A stretch of DNA of 64,000 nt from Cryptomeria japonica. Taxonomy: Eukaryota; Streptophyta; Pinopsida; Cupressales; Cupressaceae. The notes beneath the pieces were generated by a model, which did no database searches, had not been told where the DNA came from, and was given only the letters and a program-made list of their open reading frames with translations. Shown here one piece after another: positions 10,898 through 23,999 of the stretch (its first letter is position 1; every line of letters begins with the position of its first letter). The translations under genes were made by a program, and so were the position numbers. The stretch spans positions 264,540,574 through 264,604,573 of the forward strand of contig NC_081407.1 of assembly GCF_030272615.1 (NCBI RefSeq). Reading direction: 5' to 3'.

Positions 10898-13723
10898 CAC
10901 GTCCCTAAAATTTAATGTTTTTTGAGCTTTTTGTGAGTTTTCTATTGCAGGATCAGAACAGCGCGAGCGTCTGCAAATCGGCGCGACCGACTCGGGTTTA
11001 GTGTGAGCGACGGAGTTTTTAGTGCACGTGCACGCACATTTGCGCGAGCGTTGGAAATTCAAATTTTTTTTATTGATCCTCTACAGGAATTCACATTAGC
11101 GCGAGCGCTTTGGGAACCATTAACATCTAAAAGTACTAAAAAAATTTTAAAAATCCAGAAAAAACCAAAAAAAAATTAGTTAGTTTTGCTTTAGTTAGCC
11201 TTTTCTTTTCTGTAGTCTCGATTCAGCACGAGCGACCTACGAATAGCATGGTTTCTCTACTGGGTACCCACCTAATTTCAAATTTTTGAATTCTACAACA
11301 CTTTTGTATGTACTAACCTAACTTAGCACGTACGCTCACGCTTTAGCACGACCGAACCTATATTAGCGCAATCGTTTCTATTGAAATCCTGCACATTTTT
11401 TAAATTTAAAAATTTGAATTTTTCTAACCCCTAACTTATTTTGGATTTTTTTTGTGTTAGCACGAGCGCAGGTGCTTCAGCGCGACCGAATACGAACCGC
11501 ATGACCGCTCAGGTATAAATTGGTAATTTCTTTTGGTCTTTTTATTGCTTTTTTTCTACATTTCATTTTTTTGCTTTCGGCCCACTTTAGCGCGTACACA
11601 AGCATTTTAGCATCTGCACAGGTGCTTCCGCACAGTTGATTGCAGATCAGCGCATGCGCTGTTCCTGCAGACCCATGGCTACTAATTACATTTTATGAAT
11701 TTTGCAGCTTTATCTAATTGTCCAAGACCTTAAAAAACACAAAACTATTGATCTGATTTTCTGCAAGTTGCCTTGGAGATTCGACTAAACTTTGTGTTCT
11801 CTTTTTTAGGAACAGACTTAATTAGGGGGTAAATGAATCATTGTTTTTTATGTTTGTGAAAAGCATAAAGGTAGGAGAGTATTCTCTCATCTATCTAGAC
11901 GATCAAAACTCCAGACCCTCCAAGATTTTCGTGTTTTATTGCATGTTTACCCCTAGTGGGCCTACCCTCCCGAGTCGCTCTTTAAGCTAGTGAGAGGGGA
12001 ACGACCCAAGTGAGTACACCCAGACCTAGGGTTCCCAACTCACTATAATAAATAGGCCATGATATCGAAAGAATCAATGGTTGGGGCTATATGAGAGTTC
12101 ACTCTCACATTGGGTGCTTAGTAGGATCCTAGAGATCTCAATCATGCTTGTGTGACTACTAAGTTCTTGGTGCTTCGTTGGGCTATAGGCCTCAATTTCT
12201 CTTGCGCAACTACAAAGGGTAGCTCCTAACAGGAATCCATACTAAACACCTTGTGCATAGTGGCCAAAAACCTTCTAGTCATTGGTACAAGAGGTCGGAC
12301 CTCCGAAGTCGCCCATATTTTTACGACCCTTAGTAGAGACAAAAAGTTCACCATGAGGAGTTTTCATGGGAATTGATGCTTGTGTGCCCTAGAGAAGTGA
12401 GTGTTGTGGAGGGGAGCCAGTGGGGTCAAGCATCTAAGTGTCTGGTCTAGGTAAGTGTAGCTGGGAAACCAATTGGGATCCAATGACTAATATCCTTGCT
12501 AGCCCTAAGAATGTTGTATATGAGCATGAGTGTCTTTGAGTTAAAATTAATTTGATTATTGTGTTTCCTTTGCTTGATAATTACTTGCCAAGAGTATACT
12601 AAACACATCATTATCCTCAAACACTTTGCAAAACACTTGTCTAAAAACAAACAATCATCCAAGTCAAAGTCCTAGTCACAATTACAATCATAGTCATACC
12701 CAAGTCACATCCTAGCAGTCTTCCACACAAAGTCCCAATTGTGTCAAAACTTAGTCTGTCTCATGTTTCATAAACCCAAGTTGTATAAGCATCCCAAGAA
12801 GTCAATCCACCAACCTATCAAGAAGAAGAAGCTCACACAAGCACAACTTATTAGATGTTGAAAGTTTTGGTACACAAACCGCAAACTCTTGCTTAAACAT
12901 GAGACCTTCTTGCATCAGTACCACAATTACGTCCATGGTCATAGCAATGAGTTTGATGCTAGTGATGAATTAAGAGTTTGTGCCCTCCATCAAGGTTCAG
13001 GTTTGTCTTTTAACACCAACTATCGTCAGAATCATGGTGGTCGTATCCTTTCATACAACTTGCCATCCGAACCAATCATCTATTGAGTCATGTTCATTCT
13101 AAGGATAGCCTAGTCATCAAATTTCTTCTAATCATCACTATCATCCCTCTTCAATCAATCATCCTCAATCTTTTCCTAAGGACTTAGCACATCAATTGAC
13201 CACAAATCAATCCTCTTCAATTATCAAATCAATTCTCAAATCCAAAGCAAATCATCCTTTAATCCAATTTAACCTCACGTTAAGGTTTTATGCCTTGTGA
13301 AGTTTCATTTAGACCTCATCCTTAATCAATCAATCACTTGGCTTTGCGCTTGAAGAAGAATCCTCTCCAAGTACCTTTTCCTTGTCCTTTGATTCAATCA
13401 AGACTCTTATCTCATGTCTTTATTTTGATTAGGTTCATTAGTCAACCCTTAGTAGAAGAAAGACTTTGATCATCATTCCAAGGTCTAAATTTTACCCAAC
13501 TTGGTCATTACGTCGCTTATGGTTTCATCAACATTTCTCACCTAAAATCCTCATCCAAGGACTAAGGTGCAATCCTAATCAAACCTGTGTCCTAATCCAA
13601 GGACTCTACAAATCAACCACATCCAATTTCATTAAATTCAAATCCCAAAATCCAATATCTTTGCTAAGTCCTTTCATCAAATTTATTCCTTCTCCAATCA
13701 ATCTTTTATAAGGTTGTTCTTGT
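10898..13723 (+). other. Tat 5' leader, non-coding
   Basis: About 2.8 kb lie between the primer-binding site and gag, with no supported ORF. 10950-11660 carries a cluster of GC-rich motifs (listed separately). 11820-12480 has 'signature' text around CCGAGTCGCTC and GGACCTCCGAAGTCGCCC. 12660-13720 is rich in TCAATCC and CAAATC. A long leader is usual in Tat elements. Confidence 0.6.
10955..11660 (+). repeat. Cluster of AGCGCGAGCG-like motifs in the Tat leader
   Basis: In an AT-rich setting there are about a dozen variants of AGCGCGAGCG or AGCGCGACCG, for example near 10958, 10980, 11041, 11099, 11226, 11346, 11459 and 11479, plus GCATGACCGCTC at 11499-11510 and the palindrome AGCGCATGCGCT near 11649. 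The spacing is irregular, from about 20 to 130 bp. A second cluster lies at 26270-26560. Confidence 0.7.
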
Positions 13724-15640
13724 ATGGTCACAACTCGATCTCAAAAGAAAAAGATGGGCGAACAAAAATATGGTATGTCAAACATTAGTGTCCTATAGGA
13801 AGACCCTACACAAGATCCTACACAAAGTGTGCAACCTAGCATTCAAAATCAACCACAAGATCCTAATATGGTTGACCAAGATGAACTCTCTCCGGAAGTG
13901 CGAACTTTATTAGAAGACTCTTATAATCAAGAAATGTTGGAGAAATTTATCTAACCTAATCCTAGTGCTCTTCTAAAGACTCTCCTTGAAAATGGAGCTC
14001 AACTCCCACCCGATTTTGATAGATCCACTCTTGGTCAACAACCACAAGGAGACCTTTCTCCTACCCATACTATCGTACCCGTTATTCAAACTCAATCGAT
14101 TGTGCCCCCACCAATCATTTCACCCCAATAAATAGCACCCACGACATTTATCCCCGTCATCTCCATTTCACCTTCTTCCTTCTTAGCATCTATTCCACTA
14201 TCAAATCTTATCTCATCTATTCTCCAACATGCCTCTATACCATATTATTCTACCAGACCATACGTTTCTATTCCACAATCCTCCATTCCTATCAACAATG
14301 TTGCTAACTTCATTCAAGCCTCACTTCCTCCTATCACAACAATTTGTGGGTCCCAACCGATTGTCACTCAAGTCCATGTGACATCGGTCATCACATCTCA
14401 CATCCCCACTTCCTCATCATATCAATATATTAGTGGTGGTGGACCTTCCATGACTCATCTGATTCTAGGGGCAAACACAATTCATCATGTCCAAAATCAA
14501 CAACAAGACCTCATTAAAGAAATTCAGGACATGAAAAACATTATCAAAGACATGAAGGAGGGGACTAACAAAAGGAAACCTTACTTGTTTGAGGAATTTT
14601 GTCCTTGTCCTTATGACCCATCTATATCAATTGCACCATACCCACCAGGGTTTGAGATCCCTAAGTTCACAAAGTATGAGGGCAAAGGGGACCCCCGAGA
14701 TCATGTTCGTGAGTTTCACATCTTATGTCAAGAAGTATCCTATAGCGACTTATACCTTCGAAGACTCTTCCCTAAGAGTCTCACGATAGATGCTCTTGCA
14801 TGGTTTTCATCCTTACCTCGAGGTTCCATTACCTCCTTCCTAGACTTAGCAGAGAAGTTCGTGGCTCACTGTGCCTACAACATGGCTAATGGTGTTTCCA
14901 TGATGGACCTTTGTAACATGAAGAAAAGGCCTAGAGAGACTTTTGTGAACTTCTTGAAAAGATGGCGACATCTCATCAAGAAATTCCAATGGGACATGCC
15001 AGAACAACACCAAATTGAATTATTTCAAAAGAATCTAGTGCCCAAACTATCAAGTCCTCTGACATCTCAATGTATTAAATCTTTCCAAAAATTGACTGAT
15101 AAGGGCCTAGCCCTTAGGCGTGTCTTGTTAGAGGAAGTAACCTTAAAACATTACCAAAAATCAAGTCAGAACTCTTCCTCTTATCATAATGATAAACCAA
15201 AATTCTGGTCCAAAAACAAGAACGTAGTCAATGATGGTGTGAGTTATGCAAAATGGGTCCAAACCATGGCCGCTCCTCCAAAGCCCACCACCACCAATCG
15301 CCAATTCCACAACCAAAATAATCAAAATCAATCTCAAAAGCCTCATAACAATGTCTCGATCAAGGGGCGACTACCCCGGTCGAATAACAAGACTCCAAGA
15401 TATTTCACTCCTCTTACTGAGCCCACTGAAGTGGTGTTTCAAAAGCTTGTCCAAGCAGGCCTAATGGTCTTCCTGATTACTCGCCTGTTCGACCCCAATC
15501 AACCCAAACCTAGGTGGTATAATGAGAATTAATATTGTGAGTATCATCGTATCAAGGGGCATGATACACGAAAGTGCATGAAGCTTAAAATATTTATATA
15601 AGATCTCATTGATAGAGGTAGCAAATTCAAAACCTGGTAA
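13724..15640 (+). pseudogene. gag of the Tat element
   Basis: One frame runs from ATG 13724 (MVTTRSQKKK) with stops at 13796, 13952, 14129 and 15530. The N-terminal third is low-complexity, rich in P, S, Q and I. A short coiled coil is at about 14500-14570. The retrotrans_gag core runs from about 14650 to 15130 and contains PPGFEIPKFTKYEGKGDP, AWFSSLP and FVNFLKRWR. Beyond the stop at 15530 the same frame gives YCEYHRIKGHDTRKCMKLK, the Tat-type zinc-knuckle-like motif that usually follows the core. The stops at 13796, 13952, 14129 and 15530 each look like Q codons (CAG or CAA) turned to TAG or TAA. Confidence 0.87.
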
Positions 15641-16166
15641 TAGCACCGACAAACTCAAAATGTACCAAGAACCCTTCCCAAAACATGATAAAGGAAAAGG
15701 CTCATCATCTAACATTGTGAACTATGACTACACTAATCATATAACATGCTTTGACTTTTTAGTAGGTCACATTGAGCTCACAGACAACCATGTCAATGTC
15801 ATAACTATCCAAGGATCTAACCCTCCCCGTTCCCAAAGAAAACCTAACCTTGCTAGGATATTCATTCAAGGTGCTACACCTTCTGCTTCCCACTCTCATA
15901 ATAACTACAATGTAACCACCCACCAAAGCAGAGTCATTGTTCAAGGAGCCTGTCCCCCACCAAACCCTCCCCCCATGTCTTCCACCCGCCGATATGACCT
16001 CCTTGACCAACTTGGGAAGACCCCTGCACATATCTCCATCCTAGAACTTCTCAAGACTTCCCCTGTCCACAAAGAAATTTTGGAAAAATCCCTCCTTGAG
16101 TCTCGCGTTCTCGATAATATCAATACTGACCAGTTTCAAGCCCTCATTGGAAACCTTTCTGCCTAG
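15609..16166 (+). pseudogene. Tat gag-protease linker
   Basis: This open stretch lies between the zinc-knuckle-like motif and the protease. It contains two similar segments (ITIQGSNPPRSQ and RVIVQGACPPPNPPP) and a C-terminal helix-rich block (TPAHISILELLKTSPVHKEIL) that is typical of the linker ahead of the protease in Tat polyproteins. No catalytic motif is present. Confidence 0.6.
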
Positions 16167-16175
16167 CAACACCTT

Positions 16176-16844
16176 GTGTTCACTTCCAATGATTCTCCTG
16201 TAGATGAAGACCATAATAAACCGATGCACATCGAAGCCCTTATTCAAAAGCACAAGGTCAAACGTATCCTAATAGATGGTGGATCTAGACTCAATTTATG
16301 TACATACAAGTTAATAAAACAATTGGGGCTTTCTGAGGACCTGGTAGATACATCAAGAAGAATCACAATAAAAGCATATGATGATGTAGAAAGAGTTTCT
16401 AAGGGCATGATCACCTTGCCTCTTCAAGTGGGCCCTATCACAATTGAAACCCCTTGCCAAGTTCTAGATCTTGATCTCCCTTACAATATTCTTCTCAGTC
16501 ACCCATGGATTTACTCCATGCAGGTCGTACCCTCCACTTATCATCAATGCATAAAATCCCCCTTCAACGGAAGAGAGATCACTATCAAAGGTGATCCACA
16601 ACCCTTTCAATATTGCAAGCTCTTAGAATGGAAGCATCCATATCATTTCCCACTAAATAGACCCTCGCCAACTCCTCCATCTGACACATCAAATGTCACC
16701 TCCACCTCATCCCAAGCATACCCACAAATCAAGATCTTGGATAATGGTTGTGGAGAATACAAATTGGAGGATGTCTTATTAATAGGCAACCTCCCCTTAT
16801 CTTGCAAGTCATTTGGCAAACCAAAAGAACTCAAAAAAGATTAA
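16176..16844 (+). pseudogene. Aspartic protease of the Tat element
   Basis: Retropepsin-like. The active-site region reads RILIDGGSRLNL at about 16263-16298, where most relatives have DSGS, so the Ser/Gly position is changed but the catalytic D stays. YNILLSHPW at about 16482-16508 is the conserved second motif (usually LGRPW). It would cleave the gag-pol polyprotein. A TAA follows at about 16842. Sequence from 16845 to 17740 is an acidic linker (NSNEEEFHEMPFEYEDD at about 17168) with frame breaks. Confidence 0.8.
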
Positions 16845-17740
16845 AAAATGGTTATACAATGCAAAGATACCACCTTTCAGCAATGGGGCCCACTTGATAA
16901 GGATAGCCTCAACACAGATGTCTCTTCATGGTTGTACTGGGAAGAAAATGAAGACCCAGCAAAAATACCTAAAAAAATGTATCCAAAAGCATTAGCTATA
17001 GTTGAAAAATGGGTTACAAAGGACACATCTTAGGACTAGAGGAGAAAGGAAGAAAATAACCCATAAATCCTATCTCTTACAAGTATAACAGGGGCTTGGG
17101 GTACACTCTAGTGCCTAAGATCACTATCACTAGTCCCCCTTCAAGTCCTTCTTTGGATATTGAAAACTCTAATGAAGAGGAGTTCCATGAAATGCCTTTT
17201 GAATACGAAGACGACATCTTCTTTGACACTCACATCAACACCATCACTCCCATAACCCCTCCCATTTCACACGAGCTACATCTTGTCCATCCTGAACTCA
17301 TAGACTGGGGCCAATGAGACAAACCCACTTTAGATATCTTCGTCGATGATAACAGCCTCTTTACTCTCCTAACTATGCGAAATTTGGAAGACTGCAATAG
17401 AGTACACGGGATTCAACTGCATGAAAAGGGATGCTTTTGTAGTTAGGTCAATGGCCTTAGTCACAAAAAAGATAATAAAAATAAAAAATATGATTCCCTA
17501 GGTGAAAACCTCTCCAAGGCACCTTTGGATGAGCAAAAATTTAAAACAAAGGGCATATCTGAAAGTGAAAACTTGGAAAAGGTACTTGAGGATGAGGGAC
17601 TTGACCTCCCTACCATTGGTAATCTTCCATAGGACAAGTCAAATTTGTTAATAGAGGAAACAAACACTATCAATATGGGCACCAAAGACATTCCAAAAAA
17701 CATGCTCATTATCAAGTCCCTCACAGATCAAGAGAAATAG

Positions 17741-18925
17741 GACTTCATCAATTTCCTCACAGAGACAAAAATAAACTTTGTATGGTCCTCTGCTGACATG
17801 TCAGGACTAGATCCTGACTTGGTGGTTCATAATCTTGTTGTCCGCCCAGATGCAAAACCCGTAAAATAGAAGTTGCACAAAATGCATCCACATATTGTAC
17901 TCTTGGTCAAAGAAATCCAAAAGATGTTGGATGCAGAATTCATCAAACCAATAGACTACGCTGAATGGGTATCCAACATTGTACCTATCAGAAAACCTAT
18001 TGGGGGCATCCACATCTGTACTGATTTCTGAGATCTAAACAAGTCTTTCCCTAAAGATGATTTCTCGCTACCCAACATAGACATGATTGTGGACCTTACA
18101 ATAGGACATGCGTTGCTATCACTTATGGATGGATTTTGTGGATATAATCAAATCAGGATCACGGAAGAAGATCAACACAAAACTACATTCACAACACCAT
18201 GGGGGACTTTCTGTTACTGGGTCATGCCTTTTGGCCTCAAAAATGTCGGAGCCACATATCAACGATAAATGGGAATAATTTTTCATGACCTCTTGCACAA
18301 AATTATGGAGGACTATGTGGATGATCTTCTAGGAAAATCAAAGATAAGACAAGAGCACATCCCTATCTTAAGGTAGATCTTTGAAAGATTAAAAAAATAC
18401 AAGTTGTGCCTCAATCCTAAGAAGTGTGGTTTTGGTGTCACGTCGGGAAAACTACTAGGTTTCATTGTTTCTCACAGAGGCATCGAGGTTGATCCTTCAA
18501 AGGTGAAAGCCATCATGGAAATTCCTCCCCCAAAGACCCTCAGATAACTACGCAGCCTCTAGGGGAAACAACAATCTATCAGATGCTTTATCTCATGGCT
18601 TGCAGATAAATGCCATCCATTTTCACACCTATTGCGCAAAGACACAAAATTCAAATGGAACTACTTGTGTCAAAAGGCTTTTGAAAAAATCAAAGAATAT
18701 CTGGCATCACCTCCTGTTCTTATGCCTCCTAACCCTGGAAAGCCTCGTATTTTGTATATATGTGCTACTACGGTGGCATTGGGGGCATTATTAGCACAAA
18801 CAGATGATCAAGGAAAAGAACATGCCATATACTACATCAGTCAAACACTAGTGGGGTATGAACTCAATTATACCCCTATTGAAAGAGCATGCTTGGCATT
18901 GGTATTTAGTACATGGAAATTCTAA
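17741..18925 (+). pseudogene. Reverse transcriptase and RNase H of the Tat element
   Basis: One frame carries the RT landmarks: EFIKPIDYAEWVSNIVPI, then CTDF and DLNKSFPKDDFSLP, LLSLMDGFCGYNQI, TPWGTFCYWVMPFGLKN, and the catalytic YVDDLL near 18315. It continues into the thumb and connection (KKCGFGV) and then RNase H (FKWNYLCQKAFEKIK, AHY-like ISQTL). In-frame stops at 17867, 18029, 18266, 18374, 18545 and 18560 show the copy is dead. Several fit single C-to-T or G-to-A changes, for example TTC-TGA-GAT where relatives have FRD. Confidence 0.9.
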
Positions 18926-19630
18926 CACTACATGCTAAACAACAAAACAAAATTGATTGCTAAGATTGACCCTCTTAAATATCTCTTGTCAAAAGTTACC
19001 CTCACTAGCAAAACCGCTAAATGGGTCATGATGTTAAGTGAGTTTTACATTGAATATGTAGACAAAAAAGAAATCAAGGGATAGATTATCGCAGACCAAC
19101 TAGCTGAAGCTCCACTTCTAGGTGACCATTTGATCCTTACAGAACTGCCAGATGAATTCATAATGACTATCACCACATCCTCCACATGACAGTTGTACTT
19201 TGATGGCTCTTGCACCCAAGATGGATTGGGGGTAGGAATACTATTGATCACACCTCAAGGAGATTGCATCCCAAAGTCATACAAGATAGCTTTTGTATGT
19301 ACCAACAACATCGCAGAATATGAGGCACTCATTACCGAACTACGCTTGGCTATCTAATGGAAAATAAGTGAATTACAAGTCTATGGTGATTTCCAACTTA
19401 TCATAAAACAAGTCAATGACGAATATCAAACAAACGATAACAAACTTCTTCCCTATCATAGCATGGTTGAAGATCTTAAGAAGCATTTCACAACAATCAA
19501 GTTTGATCAAATCCCACAAACAAACAATAGAGCTATAGATGCAATGGTCACCATTGGTTCCCTCCTTCAGATGCTAGCACATAGTCATATGATCTACCAA
19601 AATCTGAAATGGTGTGTGTACTCAGTCGTC
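18926..19630 (+). pseudogene. Tether and second (adjoined) RNase H of the Tat element
   Basis: After the first RNase H, the connection gives LIAKIDPLKYLLSK and LSEFYIEYV. A second RNase H then begins QLYFDGSC at about 19190 and contains IAEYEALITELRLA and VYGDFQLII. Two RNase H domains in tandem mark the Tat lineage. Stops at 18923, 19082, 19187 and 19355 break the frame, and the frame shifts again near 19630 before integrase. Confidence 0.87.
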
Positions 19631-22106
19631 TCAAACCCCCATGGTATCAAGAGACCTTTTCTTTCCTAAAAGATAACACCATTCCCCCACACCCTACAAA
19701 AACCCAACAACAAACCTTCATCCACTGATGTGCTCACTACACTATCCTTGGAGACACCTTATTCATAAGGCATTTTGATGGTTCCCTCCTAAGGTATTTA
19801 GATAAACAAGAGTTTGAATGGGAACTACATGAAGTCCACGAAGGCATCTATGGGGCACACTCAAGTGGGCTCACCTTGGCTAAAAATCTCTTAAGAATAG
19901 GATATTACTGGCCTAAAATGAAGGTAGATGCATATAACTATGTGAAAAAATGCATCCCTTATCAGAAAGATGGCAATAAGATCCATGAGCCATCATAAGA
20001 ATTGCAACTGTTCATTACAACCTGGCCCTTCTCACAGTGGGGGCTCGATCTCATTGGAAAAAAACACCCTACATCCTCCAACGGGTATAAATTCATTATC
20101 ACCGCTACTGAATATTTCACCAAGTGGGTAGAGGCCATCCCTCTTACCTTCACCACTGGTAAGCAGATATCCGAATTCATTCTGAACTACTTGATTTGTC
20201 GATATGGGATCCTAAAATTTATCATTACAGATAATGACAGACAATTTAAAAACCAACATGTTAAAGAACTTTGCCAGAAATTCGATATCCAACATCACTT
20301 CTCCACCCCATATTACCTACAAGGTAACGATCAAGTTGAGGCTTCTAACAAAACCCTAATCAAAATCCTCAAAAAGACAGTCAATGAAGTTGGTCGTGAT
20401 TGGCACCTCCAACTCTGATGAATACTAAGATTGGGGGGGGGGGGGGGGGTGAATTAGTATACCAAAAATACTGAACTTAAACAGTTTAGCAGTAAACCGG
20501 TATAATAGTTTAACTAACAAACTGGTTAACACAAATGCAAACCAAATAGCAAATAAGGCATTCACCCACAGAAGCACAATCACCATAACATGAGATTTTG
20601 ATGTGGAAACCCAAATGGGAAAAAACACGGTGAGATGAAACTCACAAGTAACTATCTGCAGAATAGTATCCAGACCGGTTAAGGTCAGACCAGTTAAGGT
20701 CATACAATGTTCTTTACCAGAAAAGGTCATGTTAGGAATCTCAATCTCTGTTAGGAGATAAGTCTGATTAAAGACTACCTTGTGAGAGGATTTCAGATCC
20801 ACAAATGTGAACCACCTTGTTAGAGGATTTACAAAGGCTTTTGTGGGCCTACCTAGTTAAGGGTTTCAGACTTGTCGAAGATGTGAGTAATCAACAAGTG
20901 AATGATCTAGCAAATAGCACAGTCTTCTTGGTTAGATCCATGATAGCTCATTGCTAATGCATTTCAGCATTACTTCAGTCTTCAGTAAATCCACACTCTG
21001 TTACAGCACACAGACTCGATCTTCTCTTCTAAGATCGCACATACAAAAACTCATCAACCACACAAAAACCCTAACAGCTACTACTCCTAAAACCCTAGAC
21101 ATGATGTCCTTAAAAAGGAATCAGATTTCATGTCAGTCCAATAGGATTACATTGCAATTTCCTAGGTTCATTGCATCTAGACACATTTGGTTACATGGCA
21201 CAAAATCACCATCAAAGTGTCGATGGATGGTAACTCATCACAAAAATACCGGTTGGTAACTCATCACCGAGTATTACCGATTCATACAACTTTATCGATT
21301 ACCGGTTGGTAATTCATCATAGAGTAATACCGATTCAAATATTAAACCGATTACTGGTTGTCCAAAATGAAGACTGGGAAAATGATAATTACCGCTTCAG
21401 TTCCTTCGTACTGCTTGCGATCCTCGAACCACTTGAGGTCTTCATAGCGCTTGGGATCGGTAAACACATTTTGCAAAACACCAATAGTCTAAAGACTATA
21501 ATACATAATACCGGTTTGGAACAAATACCAGTTGAGCATAACTCATACAAAAAAAGTGATCTCAAAGCAAGTGTGTGTCCATCAATGACAATCACAAATA
21601 AACATCAAAAATGCCAACAAACTCCACCCTTCTTTGTGGGCCTACCACACTTCCATCTACACACCCATAGGCGCCACCCCCTATTCCCTTGTCTTTGGCT
21701 CTGAAGTTGTCCTCCCGCTTGAGATCGAGATCCCCTCTCTAAGCGTATTGCATCAGAATATCCTACCAAACGAAGAATACAGAATTGCTTGACTACAAGA
21801 GCTAGAACTGCTGGATGAAAGGTGCCTCAAGGCCTTGAACCATCTCCAGGTTTATCAGAATCGCTTACGCATGAGTTACCACAAGAAGGTTAGAACCCAG
21901 GAATTTGAAATTGGTGATCTCTTCCTCATGGAAAATCAGAAAAACCTTCAAGAAAGAGAAAAGAAAGGCAAGTTTTAGCCTAATTGGCTTGGACCATATG
22001 TAATCACAACAAAATATGGATTAGGGGCCTATTAGTTGGCTACTCATGAAGGAGGTCCTTTGGATGACACAATGAATATTGTGCACCTAAAAAGATTCTA
22101 TGCCTA
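19631..22106 (+). pseudogene. Integrase of the Tat element, split by a solo LTR
   Basis: The zinc-binding HHCC region lies at about 19780-19980 (H in VHEGIYGAHSS; the first of the CxxC cysteines in KKCIPYQ, where the second C is now Y). The rve core follows (WPFSQWGLDLIG, then ITDNDRQF and NDQVEASNKTL), although the usual G-x-A-E context reads NDQVEA. At 20416 a solo LTR interrupts it, and the frame resumes at 21620 with GATPYSLVFGSEVVLPLEI, then RVRTQEFEIGD-like sequence and NWLGPYVITTKYG, the GPY/F C-terminal module. It ends near 22106 (IVHLKRFYA). Stops occur throughout the C-terminal half. Confidence 0.88.
20416..21619 (-). mobile_element. Solo LTR, copia-like, in the Tat integrase
   Basis: The 1204-bp block begins TGATGAATAC and ends AATGCCAACA on the plus strand, flanked by perfect AACTC duplications (20411-20415 and 21620-21624). 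It is related to the LTRs at 26658-27989, 58782-60041 and 56700-57800. By comparison with the copia 3' LTR it lies in the minus orientation. A run of G (about 17) is at 20434-20450. Only one LTR and no internal region are present, consistent with LTR-LTR recombination. Confidence 0.9.
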
Positions 22107-23999
22107 GTCCTCTGAAAGTCATTAATTGTCAAAAAAATCAAAAAATTTAAAAAATAAATAAATAAATCATGAAAAATACAAAATAATGAGAAAAAGATCC
22201 TGAAAAAAGATCCTCACTCTGGTGAAAACCTGGTAAACAGGCGCCTTGTGACACCCAAAAAAAATAAAAATAAAAATCATCCATCAATGAAAACCACTTT
22301 GTGGCACTATGGGCAAGTACCTTGGTGAAAACCTGCATGCAGGCGGCAAGGTAAATAATCTAGATCCATCATCTATCAAGTCACTACTCCATCACCTCAC
22401 ATCCATTATACTCACCTATCCAATTCACCCATCACGACATTTGTCCACCCCCCCACCTTGGAATAAATTGCGCGTATGATGATGAGTCTTCGCATAAATC
22501 ATGAATAAGAGTGTCCCATCAAACTGAGCTTTTGTGCCTCTGTGTGAGCTCCATCAAGTCTTGAGGTCAGTCTGTAAGTTAATCTTCAAGGTCATCTGAT
22601 CAGTTGCCTAATCCAAAATCTACCTACCTTATCCTTTGCCCTAGAGATGAATCCTTCCCTCGCCTGGCAGTTTAATCCTCCATCCTAATCCTACTCTTGG
22701 CAAGAGGCGTCAGTTGGTCATGAATGGGTGACTTGTTTGATTTATTGAATTTTCATTTAGACTTGCATCATTTATCTATCTACAACTATCTGGATCTTCC
22801 ATATCCAGGTATGTTTACAATAGGTTCATATTGGGGCATATTTTTATAGCATGGCATGTTTTGGATCTCTCTTGTATGAATCGGCGACCTGGTACTAGTG
22901 TTTATCAACACTTACCTTCTCGTGTACAAGAGGTGTCGGTGTGTTTGAGGTTTTCCTTGCACGTACCCACAACTTTGTATCAGTATTCCTTAATACTTCC
23001 ATGGCTGTGTGTAAGGAATTCTTGTTTGGCCGTGAGTCATTCCACACCTTGGGTTTCTCATGGTATCTTGGTTCCTATAATCAGTGGTGTGGGTTACCTA
23101 GGGCAATATCAAACTAGGTTGGCTCTCCACATATTTTGTGCACAACTCTCACCATCATTCCATAAAGTCCTAATATAATAATCCCATGGAGTCCTCAAAT
23201 CCCCCCCCCACTATCCCATATTCTTCTATTTTCTAGCTAAGATTATTGTATTACTATCGGCATATTCACTCATCGCATTATCCATTCATGTTATCCACTT
23301 AGGTGGCATTATTCATATAGATTCCATTATCTATCCATTTAAGGTTACATTATCTATTCAATTCATTACACTACTCACTTACATTATCATTTTTCACAAG
23401 CATTTACCACATAGATTGCATTTAGATTACATTGTATACGTTGTTTAAGTGGCATTATCCATTCATATTAGATGGCATTAATTCATTCCCTTAGGTTACA
23501 TTACATTACTCATTCATTTCATCATTCATTAAAATCATATCATTTGCATAGCATTGATGACTAACATTGCAATATCTGTGTAAGTGGCATTACATTCATC
23601 ATCCATTCCTCATATAGATTTCATCTAGGCTAATTAATCATTCATCATAAATAATTTGCATCTACATCTACTATTGCATTGCATATTCATCATACATCTT
23701 CATATACATCATATATGCATATCAAAAACATGATCACTCATCCTACATCCATAAACATGTCAGCAACATATCATAAACATACATATATAATCATCCACCC
23801 TGCATAAAAAATAGATCAGCACAATATATCCATAATCATCATCCATGCATCACATCACAAAATAATAAATAGATTCCATTATCATAAAGTACACACATCA
23901 TCCACCACCGCAAATCATATATATACATATAAGCTCAAAAAGATGAATATGTCTGTCATAATACAATGATCACCTGGAAGGGTCAAAATATAATACATA
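22107..23999 (+). other. Tat 3' region, low-complexity, no gene
   Basis: After the integrase stop, GGTGAAAACCTG occurs twice (22222 and 22322), each followed within a few bases by AGGCG. This is a motif pair commonly seen after pol in Tat elements. 22340-23970 is dominated by CATT, TCAT and CATCC repeats with no supported ORF. Confidence 0.6.

Noticed and set aside
20434-20450. Long G-run as a G-quadruplex regulator
   Set aside because: It is a single homopolymer inside a solo LTR; sister copies have only 5-7 G, so it is most likely slippage or a sequencing artefact.
16176-22106. Endogenous pararetrovirus
   Set aside because: Protease, RT and RNase H could suggest one, but LTRs, a target duplication, an integrase and a second RNase H fit a Tat retrotransposon; no movement or coat protein is seen.
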